From: Bacteroidales bacterium
GTDB taxonomy: Bacteria; Bacteroidota; Bacteroidia; Bacteroidales; P3
Assembly (NCBI GenBank): GCA_031286005.1
Contig: JAITVC010000139.1
Span: 1-5,014 of the forward strand
Length of the DNA: 5,014 nucleotides
Reading direction: 5' to 3'
The notes below the pieces were generated by a model, which was not told the DNA's origin, searched no databases, and was given only the letters and a program-made list of their open reading frames with translations. Position numbers and translations under genes: made by a program. Positions 1-5,014 of this stretch are shown here, one piece after another (within the stretch, counting starts at the first letter, position 1; every line of letters starts with the position of its first letter).

Positions 1-3
1 CTA

Positions 4-35
4 CAAAGTTACGATTTTTTTTTGAAATTACCAAA
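4..35 (-). promoter_or_regulatory. Leftward Bacteroidota-type promoter for a gene beyond the left edge
   Basis: On the minus strand a -33 element TTTG (32-35) is followed after 20 nt by the -7 element TAACTTTG (4-11). This is a close match to the Bacteroidota sigma-ABfr consensus TTTG-N19-21-TAnnTTTG. It lies just past the stop of the small minus-strand gene, so it most likely starts an independent leftward transcript whose gene is outside the window. A short inverted repeat, CCAAA-TT-TTTGG (31-42), overlaps the -33 element. It could be chance in AT-rich DNA or an operator half-site pair. Confidence 0.6.
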
Positions 36-49
36 TTTTTGGAAATTAA

Positions 50-256
50 TTATCGGTTTGCGTTGTCCATCGCGTAATTAATAGCCATTTTATTGAGTTC
101 ACTTACCGAAAAATCGGCATAATGCTCTCGTTGCCATTTGGTATAATCAAAAGGCTCACGAATAATTTGCGAAATGAAAATTTCGGTTTCAATAGGACCT
201 AATTTTTCGACAAGGCAGTCCATGCCGGCATTCATAATAACTGCTGTGCTATACAT
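50..256 (-). CDS. Small acidic protein paired with the PIN-domain gene (putative antitoxin partner)
   Basis: This is a 68-residue cytosolic protein with no signal peptide or membrane segment. The core is a V-E-K-L-G-P-I stretch (residues 16-22), then helix-like sequence, then F-D-Y-T-K-W (36-41) and a helical C-terminus rich in N, A and E. From memory, the pattern of 'LGP' followed about 15-20 residues later by 'DYTK' recurs in short proteins encoded next to PIN-domain genes. I cannot name a family with certainty and see no recognisable DNA-binding fold. It overlaps the end of the PIN gene by 8 bp in another frame, which implies translational coupling. Start: Met1 has a strong Shine-Dalgarno (AAGGGAGG, 6-nt spacer) inside the PIN gene, so I prefer it over Met8 (235) or Met12 (223). 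The antitoxin role is inferred from context only. In classical VapBC the antitoxin gene comes first, whereas here it is second. Confidence 0.8.
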   Translation of the reverse strand: MYSTAVIMNAGMDCLVEKLGPIETEIFISQIIREPFDYTKWQREHYADFSVSELNKMAINYAMDNANR

Positions 257-695
257 AATAATCCTCCCTTAAATTTATAAATTCAATCGGTGAACAAATT
301 TTAATATCGTTGTTTTTGTATTTTTTTAGAATCTCATCATCTGTCGTGATAAAAAAATCACATTTACCTTCTACTGCGCAAGCAATATGCAAGGCATCTT
401 TTGCTTTGATGCCATATTTCATAATTTCGATTGCAAAAATCTCTATTTCTTTTGCTCGGTTAATGTCCACATAAGTTGTTGCATTCTCGAAAAACTTTTC
501 TATCGTTGATTTATTTCTCGAATAGGGACTGTTTCCATTTTCATAGCGTGAAATATATGAGACAGTTAACTGTAAATGCCCTTCAACTATTAACTTTTGA
601 ATGTGCAATTTTGCTTGAGTTTCCAAAAAAATGCGCATTTGCTGTTGATCGTCAAATGGTCTGCTATAAGAACAATTATCAAGATATACTTTCAT
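249..695 (-). CDS. PIN-domain protein (VapC-like putative ribonuclease toxin)
   Basis: This 148-residue protein has the layout of a stand-alone PIN domain. The N-terminal strand M-K-V-Y-L-D-N-C supplies Asp6. Glu52 lies in S-Y-I-S-R-Y-E-N. Asp100 lies in K-A-K-D-A-L-H-I-A-C. Asp119/Asp120 lie in F-F-I-T-T-D-D-E-I-L. Together these fit the acidic metal-binding quartet of PIN nucleases. The 'YLDNC...RPFDDQ' opening and 'TTDDEILKK' followed by 'SPIEFI' are typical of a PIN subfamily found in bacterial toxin-antitoxin loci. The family usually cleaves RNA with Mg2+ or Mn2+; the substrate here is unknown. The start has no Shine-Dalgarno but lies about 28 nt after a TAACTTTG promoter box. The gene is first in a two-gene minus-strand unit and its stop (TAG) falls inside the next gene. 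Its base composition is clearly AT-richer than that of the divergent large gene. The PIN assignment is firm; toxin activity is inferred. Confidence 0.9.
   Translation of the reverse strand: MKVYLDNCSYSRPFDDQQQMRIFLETQAKLHIQKLIVEGHLQLTVSYISRYENGNSPYSRNKSTIEKFFENATTYVDINRAKEIEIFAIEIMKYGIKAKDALHIACAVEGKCDFFITTDDEILKKYKNNDIKICSPIEFINLREDYYV
263..270 (-). promoter_or_regulatory. Strong Shine-Dalgarno inside the PIN gene
   Basis: On the minus strand AAGGGAGG lies 6 nt before the ATG at 256, within the last codons of the PIN coding sequence. It decides the start of the 68-residue gene. It also stands out because no other gene in this window has a comparable site, as expected for Bacteroidota, where initiation usually relies on AT-rich leaders. 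Confidence 0.75.
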
Positions 696-723
696 AAATG
701 ATTACAAAACTAATTATTTTTTG

Positions 724-731
724 CAAAGTTA
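724..731 (-). promoter_or_regulatory. -7 box of the PIN cassette promoter
   Basis: On the minus strand TAACTTTG matches the Bacteroidota -7 consensus TAnnTTTG and lies 28 nt before the PIN start codon. Upstream is a T-rich stretch. A TTTG at 748-751 is only 16 nt away, shorter than the usual 19-21, so the -33 element is weak or uses T-rich sequence at 751-755. The box is back to back with the promoter of the large plus-strand gene. Confidence 0.6.
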
Positions 732-785
732 CAAAAAAAATCCCAAACAAAAAAATGAAATGATGTCCATCTCAAATATTTTTTG

Positions 786-793
786 TATCTTTG
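786..793 (+). promoter_or_regulatory. -7 box of the large secreted-protein gene
   Basis: TATCTTTG ends 13 nt before the ATG at 807, so the 5' leader should be only about ten nucleotides or less. No good TTTG is present at -33. The 11-mer GTATCTTTGCA around it is repeated exactly at 3213-3223 before the fic gene, which supports both as promoter cores. The 111-bp gap 696-806 thus holds two divergent promoters and little else. Confidence 0.65.
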
Positions 794-806
794 CATTTGA
801 AAAACA

Positions 807-3182
807 ATGTTATTGAAGAAACTATTACTTCTAAGTGTCTTGGGGATTTTATTCTCTACGGCTGTTGGACAATCCGTTTGCCCGACATCGCCGGATTTCA
901 CGGATTTGAAGGCGCCGTGGGTGGTGTGTAATTACGGAAGAACCGATAATCCGTTTCAAGACACCGGTATTATGGGTGGGCGGCACACGCGGATTACAGG
1001 ACATGGACTTGACCCGAATACAGGCAACCGATTGCCAATGATTCCCGAAGGCGACAGCGTGTCGATTCGGCTTGGAAATCAGTACACAGGTGCACAAGCG
1101 GAAGCGATTACGTACAATTTTACTGTTGAAAAAGACAAATCGCTGTTGTCTGTTAAATTCGCTGTAGTGCTTGAAGATCCCGGACATATACTGAAGGATC
1201 AACCTCGTTTTATCGTTAGGATTTTGAATGATGTTGATGAATTGATTGATCCTTGCGCCGAATATGATATTACGGCAACGGCCGGTATTCCGGGATTTGA
1301 GACGTACAACGGTCGAGGATGTCCCATTCGCTGGAGACCTTGGACAACGGTGGCTTTGGATTTATCGCACTACATCGGGCAAAACATCAAAGTGCAATTT
1401 GTTACTTACGATTGCAAGGCAAGCGGACACTTCGGTTATGCGTATTTTACGGCGGAATGTTTGTCGAATAAGTTGGATTTGACGTGTTCAAGTACAAGCG
1501 ACACCGTAGAACTCAACGCACCGCCGTTTTGCGAAAGCTACGCATGGACGAACGGCGACACCACAACATCAAGCAAATTTGTGTATAAAGATGCTAATCC
1601 GATTGCGGCAAGTTGTTTGATTACGTCCGTTACCGGTTGCCAATTCACGCTCAACGCCTACGTCTCCGATGATGTACCGTTTACAAAAGATACTACTATT
1701 TACGACACTATTTGTGAAGGCGAATCCTACGCCAAGAATGATTTCGATTTGTCGCCGCAGTCTAAAATTGGGACATTTACGCATATCAACAGCCTTTATG
1801 ATGGAGCCACGTGTTCGGGAAACATAACGGCTTTGCTGAATTTAACGGTTATACAGCGATTTACTTACTTTGAGAAAGCCATTTGTTATGGTGAAGATTA
1901 TATCGAAAACGGATTTAATTTCTCAAAACCGGATGTTGGAATTTGGTATGATACGGTGTTTCCTTCCGGTGGCAGCACTTGCGATGCCGTCTTCTTTTTG
2001 AAGCTTACGGTAAGTCCTTCTGGAGTTTCGTTTCCGAAAAATATTTTAGGAAATGCCAAGCCTTGCACCGGCGAAATGGAAACCTACACTCTGCCGGATG
2101 CTGATCTTTTTACCGGTTTTAATTGGATTATTCCGGAAAGTGTAAACATTATAAATAGTCGAAATTTATCACAAATAGCGTTGCAATTTACCTACGAAAC
2201 GCCTGCCGACACCCTTAAACTTTATGCCGAAAATGGTTGCGAAGGAGACACCTTGCAACTGTTTGTAGAGCCTCAATTATCGCATTATCTTCCGTTTGAA
2301 GATTCCATTTGCACGGGTTCGGCTTATAACGAAAACGATTTTAATATCCCACGTCAAGATAGCGCAGGAGTTTACACGTTTGTGCAAAAATATTCCACGC
2401 TAAGCGGTTGTGATAGCACGCGAACCCTGTATCTTTACGTGTTTCCAACACCGGAAATAGAAATCCAAACACCGAAAGATGTGATTTGTATAGACGATTC
2501 GGTGGAACTCAACGTGGTTTCAAACAGTAAGATGGTAGATTTATCGCGAATCGTACAAATCGGCGATATTTTATGTACCGACGAAACCGTTGAAACGCCC
2601 GAAAGTTTTCCTGCATCCGGCAAAACTGCGCAAGGTGTGATTTATTGGATTAATCCTGAGCGCACACAGTGTTGGGTGGCAGATATAACGCTTCGTGTTA
2701 ATCATGAAGACAACTTGGATTATATTGGCGAGGGTTGTTGGGGCGATACGGTTTTGGTGCCGGGTGTTGTAACCAATCTTGCATTAGCTGTTAATCTTTC
2801 ATTTATTGCCGACACTGCCGGCTATCAAAACACGCTTGCGATGAGAGCCGCTATTGATTCTTTGGATGATTTTGGATCAACAACAGCAGCATGGTCGGTT
2901 GAATTTCACAACGGTTGGTTTTTGCCGGCAGCAGGGCAAATGAAGGTATTATTTGCGAATTCTTCGTTAATCTACAAATCGTTTGAGATTGCCGGTGGAG
3001 GACAACCTTTTGTTTTTGGGGCTTTTGATGCTTTCGCATTCGCTGTTCTAAAATGGTGGACATCCACACAACAAGATGAAAAGAATGCGTTCGTTATTGA
3101 TCAAAACGGAACTTTGGTTGCTGTAGATAAACACGCCATCTTTTTTACGTGGCAGATTCGGTATTTTGATTTGGTAAAATGA
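807..3182 (+). CDS. Secreted multidomain protein: beta-sandwich, Ig/PKD-like modules, C-terminal Lcl/DUF1566-like domain
   Basis: This is a 791-residue exported protein. Residues 1-21 form a Sec signal peptide (K4-K5, Leu-rich core, A-V-G before Q22). Residues ~30-220 form a beta-sandwich domain with landmarks L-E-D-P-G-H (122-127), Q-P-R-F (132-135), Y-D-C (201-203) and G-H-F-G-Y-A-Y-F (207-214), known from Bacteroidota surface proteins. Residues ~225-290 are Ig-like (Y-A-W-T-N-G-D-T-T). Three ~50-residue ICxG...N(D/G)F...CD...L modules lie at 298-348, 355-402 and 497-547, with a PKD-like domain at ~403-489. A start of another Ig-like strand (V-I-C-I-D-D-S-V-E-L, 559-568) is followed by a C-terminal domain at ~582-788 with I-G-D, W-I-N-P-E, N-G-W-F-L-P-A-A-G and W-W-T-S-T-Q. 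The family role is probably cell-surface or extracellular adhesion; ligand unknown. There is no lipobox, and no type IX secretion C-terminal domain is recognisable. The start is fixed by the signal peptide and promoter spacing. The gene ends with tandem TGA codons. Confidence 0.93.
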   Translation: MLLKKLLLLSVLGILFSTAVGQSVCPTSPDFTDLKAPWVVCNYGRTDNPFQDTGIMGGRHTRITGHGLDPNTGNRLPMIPEGDSVSIRLGNQYTGAQAEAITYNFTVEKDKSLLSVKFAVVLEDPGHILKDQPRFIVRILNDVDELIDPCAEYDITATAGIPGFETYNGRGCPIRWRPWTTVALDLSHYIGQNIKVQFVTYDCKASGHFGYAYFTAECLSNKLDLTCSSTSDTVELNAPPFCESYAWTNGDTTTSSKFVYKDANPIAASCLITSVTGCQFTLNAYVSDDVPFTKDTTIYDTICEGESYAKNDFDLSPQSKIGTFTHINSLYDGATCSGNITALLNLTVIQRFTYFEKAICYGEDYIENGFNFSKPDVGIWYDTVFPSGGSTCDAVFFLKLTVSPSGVSFPKNILGNAKPCTGEMETYTLPDADLFTGFNWIIPESVNIINSRNLSQIALQFTYETPADTLKLYAENGCEGDTLQLFVEPQLSHYLPFEDSICTGSAYNENDFNIPRQDSAGVYTFVQKYSTLSGCDSTRTLYLYVFPTPEIEIQTPKDVICIDDSVELNVVSNSKMVDLSRIVQIGDILCTDETVETPESFPASGKTAQGVIYWINPERTQCWVADITLRVNHEDNLDYIGEGCWGDTVLVPGVVTNLALAVNLSFIADTAGYQNTLAMRAAIDSLDDFGSTTAAWSVEFHNGWFLPAAGQMKVLFANSSLIYKSFEIAGGGQPFVFGAFDAFAFAVLKWWTSTQQDEKNAFVIDQNGTLVAVDKHAIFFTWQIRYFDLVK
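1698..2447 (+). repeat. Three diverged ~50-residue ICxG modules within the secreted protein
   Basis: The modules span 1698-1850, 1869-2012 and 2295-2447. Each starts with a D/A-x-I-C-x-G-x-x-Y motif (ICEGESY, ICYGEDY, ICTGSAY), followed by N-(D/G)-F, a central Gly-aromatic strand (GTF, GIW, GVY), a second Cys (TCSG, TCDA, GCDS) and a closing L-x-L-x-V strand. The paired cysteines could form a disulfide after export. A PKD-like domain separates copies 2 and 3. The repeats are recognisable at protein level only; DNA identity is low, which points to old duplications. Confidence 0.75.
2550..3170 (+). other. Lcl/DUF1566-like domain of the 791-residue protein
   Basis: This covers residues ~582-788. 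Conserved points are IGDILC, GVIYWINPE (611-618 core), Y-x-N-T (673-676), N-G-W-F-L-P-A-A-G (702-710), W-W-T-S-T-Q (750-755) and the final strand W-Q-I-R-Y-F (782-787). The 'GW(Y/F)(L/I)P(S/A)xG ... W(S/T)ST' signature is that of DUF1566/Lcl-type domains, which adopt a C-type-lectin-like fold. The protein ends four residues after the last strand. The same domain opens the second secreted protein (4394-4939). Confidence 0.7.
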
Positions 3183-3209
3183 TGAGAATGGGTTAAAATT
3201 CAGAAAAAA

Positions 3210-3227
3210 GTCGTATCTTTGCACGAC
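3210..3227. promoter_or_regulatory. Perfect inverted repeat enclosing the fic -7 box (possible operator)
   Basis: GTCGT (3210-3214) and ACGAC (3223-3227) are exact reverse complements around an 8-nt centre that contains most of TATCTTTG. A repressor bound here would block the promoter directly. The Fic protein carries its own winged-helix domain, so autoregulation is conceivable, but this is inference. Five-base arms can occur by chance. Confidence 0.35.
3214..3221 (+). promoter_or_regulatory. -7 box of the fic promoter
   Basis: TATCTTTG lies 40 nt before the fic start, in the 79-bp gap after the large gene. The surrounding GTATCTTTGCA is identical to the promoter core at 785-795. No clear -33 TTTG is seen 19-21 nt upstream, so the promoter may be weak or activator-dependent. 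Its presence means fic need not depend on read-through from the upstream gene. Confidence 0.65.
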
Positions 3228-3261
3228 AATTCTATACTTTACAATTAATCATAACATCTAA

Positions 3262-4296
3262 ATGAACCGTTTTTTTTCAGATAATCCCTTATGGCATGAA
3301 CAAATTGGTCGAATTTACGCCCTTTTGGAACGTGCGAAGATTTCGGAAGAGCAGTCGAAAGATGTTTTGCTTTTGCGTAGAAATAACCGGATCCTTTCGA
3401 TTAGCTCCACCACTGCGATAGAGGGCAATCGACTAACGGTGAATCAAGTTTTTGATGTAATTAACAACAAAGTTGTGTTTGCACCCTTGCAGGACATTAA
3501 GGAGGTCAAAAATGCGTTCTCGGCCTACGAACAAATTCCCAAATTTAATCCGTATCTTGTCGATGATTTTTTGAATGCGCACCGATATATTACCACCGAT
3601 TTAATTCAAGAATCCGGACAATTTAGAACGGTTGGCGTGAAGGTTATCAACAATAAAGGCGAAACCGTGCATTTGGGAGCAGACGCTAAACAAGTACCTT
3701 CGCTGATTTCGGAGTTATTTGAATTGGCAAAAAAATCAAACACACATGATTTGATAAAAAGTTCAATTGTGCATTTTATGATTGAGCGTATTCATCCTTT
3801 CCGAGATGGAAATGGCAGAATTGGACGACTTTGGCAAACACTCATGCTCTCGAAATGGAACGACCTTTTTGAATGGCTACCTGTCGAAACCATGATTTAT
3901 TTCAGTCAGGAAAAATATTACGAAGCCTTACAGAAATCCCATAACAGTGATAATGAAATAGATTGCAGACCGTTTGTAAATTTCATGCTCGACACGATTG
4001 AAAATTCAGTGTGTCAGTATGTTGACAATAATGAACCTTCGGATGATGGTGTAAATGGTGGTACAAATGGTGGTACAAATGGTGGTACAAATGGTGGTGT
4101 ATTCAGCAATTTACCAATAGCACAAATAGAAATCCTCGAATTAATCAAAGAAAATGCCCATATAAAAGCCTTTGAAATGGCACAAAGACTAAAAAAACCG
4201 GTTCGCACCATAGAAAACAACTTGCGCCAATTGAGAGAAAAAGGGGTTATTGTGAGGATTGGTCCCAACAAAACCGGACATTGGAAAATAATATAA
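3262..4296 (+). CDS. fic: Class II Fic-family protein AMP-transferase with C-terminal winged helix
   Basis: This is a 344-residue cytosolic Fic protein, complete, that likely transfers AMP from ATP to hydroxyl side chains of target proteins. The core motif H-P-F-R-D-G-N-G-R-I-G-R (178-189) is intact, including catalytic His178, the metal-binding Asp182 and the nucleotide-binding Gly/Asn/Arg residues. The N-terminal inhibitory helix carries T50-x3-E54-G55, matching [S/T]xxxE[G/N], which makes it class II: autoinhibited by Glu54 in cis. The target-docking flap fits residues ~118-140 (G-Q-F-R-T-V-G-V-K-V onward). Residues ~265-280 are a tandem NGGT linker. Residues ~283-344 form a winged helix-turn-helix, as in other Fic_N-Fic-wHTH proteins such as the Shewanella SoFic type. 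The start lacks a Shine-Dalgarno and follows an AT-rich leader. The gene has its own promoter and ends 19 bp before the next gene, so the two may be cotranscribed. No antitoxin gene accompanies it, as expected when inhibition is built in. Confidence 0.96.
   Translation: MNRFFSDNPLWHEQIGRIYALLERAKISEEQSKDVLLLRRNNRILSISSTTAIEGNRLTVNQVFDVINNKVVFAPLQDIKEVKNAFSAYEQIPKFNPYLVDDFLNAHRYITTDLIQESGQFRTVGVKVINNKGETVHLGADAKQVPSLISELFELAKKSNTHDLIKSSIVHFMIERIHPFRDGNGRIGRLWQTLMLSKWNDLFEWLPVETMIYFSQEKYYEALQKSHNSDNEIDCRPFVNFMLDTIENSVCQYVDNNEPSDDGVNGGTNGGTNGGTNGGVFSNLPIAQIEILELIKENAHIKAFEMAQRLKKPVRTIENNLRQLREKGVIVRIGPNKTGHWKII
4054..4098 (+). repeat. 12-bp tandem repeat encoding an NGGT linker in fic
   Basis: The unit AATGGTGGTACA is repeated exactly three times (4054-4065, 4066-4077, 4078-4089) and followed by a partial fourth copy, AATGGTGGT (4090-4098). 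Each unit encodes Asn-Gly-Gly-Thr. It sits between the Fic catalytic domain and the winged helix, so it is a flexible hinge. Perfect DNA identity between units suggests recent slippage. Because the unit is 12 bp, gain or loss changes hinge length by four residues without a frameshift. Confidence 0.95.
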
Positions 4297-4315
4297 ACTG
4301 TTCTGATTGTTCACT

Positions 4316-5014
4316 ATGGTAAAGAACCTCCTCCTATACACTTTATTCCTAATCGGATTCCACGCCCAAACTTTGGGGCAAGCATCACGCCTTAAAATCG
4401 GGGATTTGATAACGAATCCCGATGGTAGTGTGGAAGGTGTGGTGGCTTGGATTAATCCCGAAGAAACTAAAGGATATATGGTTGCGCTCAATGGTATAAT
4501 TCCTTTGTATAGTGTTCAATATGGCAAAAACACGCTTATTTCCGAAATTCCACAAATGAAAGGGCTTGATACCATTACCGCTATGTGGCAGGCTTTGCTT
4601 GATATGGACGGCTATACCAACACGCAGCATCTAAAAAACTATAGCAATTGTGCCGCAGACTCTGATTCAGCACACATGGTCTGTTCGGTGGATTTTGACA
4701 ATGGTTGGTTTATCCCTTCCGCAGGTCTGTTAAACTTGGTGATGATGAACTGGATTTTATACATCCCTACAATTATGGAAAATGGCGGTAGCGGTCTGTT
4801 TGATCCTATAGGTCCATATTGGTCAAGTACGCAATATTCTTCGGATTCAGCGTGGACTTATGAGGGGGTAAGACAAAACGGATTTAGCGTACGGTCCAAA
4901 ACGACTAAATTGTCCACAATCGCGGTTAAAGAATTCACAATGCCGCCAAGAATAGCATTAGATACGACATTGGCTTACCGTTGGAACACAGGTGGTGTCA
5001 CAACAAATTTTATT
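4316..5014 (+). CDS. Second secreted protein with N-terminal Lcl/DUF1566-like domain (partial, runs off right edge)
   Basis: The frame is open for 233 codons from the ATG at 4316 to the window end, with no stop. Residues 1-17 or 1-21 are a Sec signal peptide (M-V-K-N start, hydrophobic core, then H-A or L-G before Q). Residues ~27-208 form a domain homologous to the C-terminus of the 791-residue protein: I-G-D (28-30), G-V-V-A-W-I-N-P-E (41-49), Y-T-N-T-Q (100-104), D-N-G-W-F-I-P-S-A-G (128-137), Y-W-S-S-T-Q (168-173) and final strand I-A-V-K-E-F (202-207). From ~210 a new Ig-like segment begins (L-A-Y-R-W-N-T-G-G-V-T-T), resembling Y-A-W-T-N-G-D-T-T of the first protein. It is probably a surface or secreted binding protein; ligand unknown. 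It starts 19 bp after the fic stop with no promoter box or Shine-Dalgarno in the gap, so cotranscription with fic is likely. Confidence 0.88.
   Translation, partial: MVKNLLLYTLFLIGFHAQTLGQASRLKIGDLITNPDGSVEGVVAWINPEETKGYMVALNGIIPLYSVQYGKNTLISEIPQMKGLDTITAMWQALLDMDGYTNTQHLKNYSNCAADSDSAHMVCSVDFDNGWFIPSAGLLNLVMMNWILYIPTIMENGGSGLFDPIGPYWSSTQYSSDSAWTYEGVRQNGFSVRSKTTKLSTIAVKEFTMPPRIALDTTLAYRWNTGGVTTNFI

Noticed and set aside
31..42. CCAAATTTTTGG as a terminator for the PIN cassette
   Set aside because: The stem is five AT-rich pairs with a two-base loop, too weak and tight for a terminator, and it overlaps a good -33 element.
476..697. Plus-strand open frame of 73 codons opposite the PIN gene
   Set aside because: It lies wholly antisense to a confident PIN coding sequence, has no family features and no promoter or ribosome-binding site; a shadow frame.
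772..800. Inverted repeat TCAAAT-N17-ATTTGA around the promoter of the large gene
   Set aside because: Six-base AT-rich arms with a long spacer are expected by chance in such sequence, and the arms do not match the palindrome at the fic promoter.
710..901. Minus-strand open frame of 63 codons across the divergent promoter region
   Set aside because: It covers both promoters and the signal-peptide codons of the large gene, and its translation is low-complexity and aromatic-rich with no recognisable domain.
3183..3209. Search for an intrinsic terminator after the large secreted gene
   Set aside because: There is no GC-rich hairpin followed by a T run; only tandem stop codons and the fic promoter follow.
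4189..4630. Two overlapping minus-strand frames (100 and 81 codons) over the fic end and the second secreted gene
   Set aside because: The plus-strand frame from 4316 has a signal peptide and clear homology to the first secreted protein; the minus frames have neither.

Overview
The window looks like Bacteroidota (Bacteroidales-type) chromosome. The clearest sign is the -7 promoter box TAnnTTTG, seen as TATCTTTG or TAACTTTG ahead of three of the transcription units and at the left edge. Ribosome-binding sites are mostly absent or AT-rich, and the secreted proteins are built from the Ig/PKD-like, Cys-containing modules that are common in this phylum. Genus cannot be judged from the sequence.

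Layout. Positions 1-49 carry a leftward promoter for a gene outside the window. Positions 50-695 (minus strand) hold a two-gene cassette: a PIN-domain protein (249-695) followed, with an 8-bp overlap, by a 68-residue acidic protein (50-256). This resembles a toxin-antitoxin-type module in toxin-first order. The 111-bp gap at 696-806 holds divergent promoters. Positions 807-3182 (plus) encode a 791-residue exported modular protein: signal peptide, beta-sandwich domain, Ig-like segment, three copies of a ~50-residue ICxG...CD module, a PKD-like domain, and a C-terminal Lcl/DUF1566-like domain. Positions 3262-4296 (plus) encode a class II Fic protein with intact catalytic and inhibitory motifs, a tandem NGGT linker and a winged-helix C-terminus. 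From 4316 to the right edge runs the 5' part of a second exported protein, open at the window end. Its first domain is a diverged relative of the C-terminal domain of the 791-residue protein.

How the parts relate. The two secreted proteins share a domain and lie on either side of fic, which has its own promoter. Only 19 bp separate fic from the second secreted gene, so those two may be cotranscribed. The PIN cassette is visibly more AT-rich than the large gene and is divergently transcribed. PIN and Fic families both include toxins, so this looks like an accessory region where toxin-type genes sit among fast-evolving surface-protein genes. No RNA genes, insertion sequences, CRISPR arrays, reverse transcriptase or convincing intrinsic terminators were seen. 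I found no clear case for a wholly new system. The most distinctive features are the shared domain around fic, the slippage-prone repeats in fic, and the palindrome over the fic promoter.
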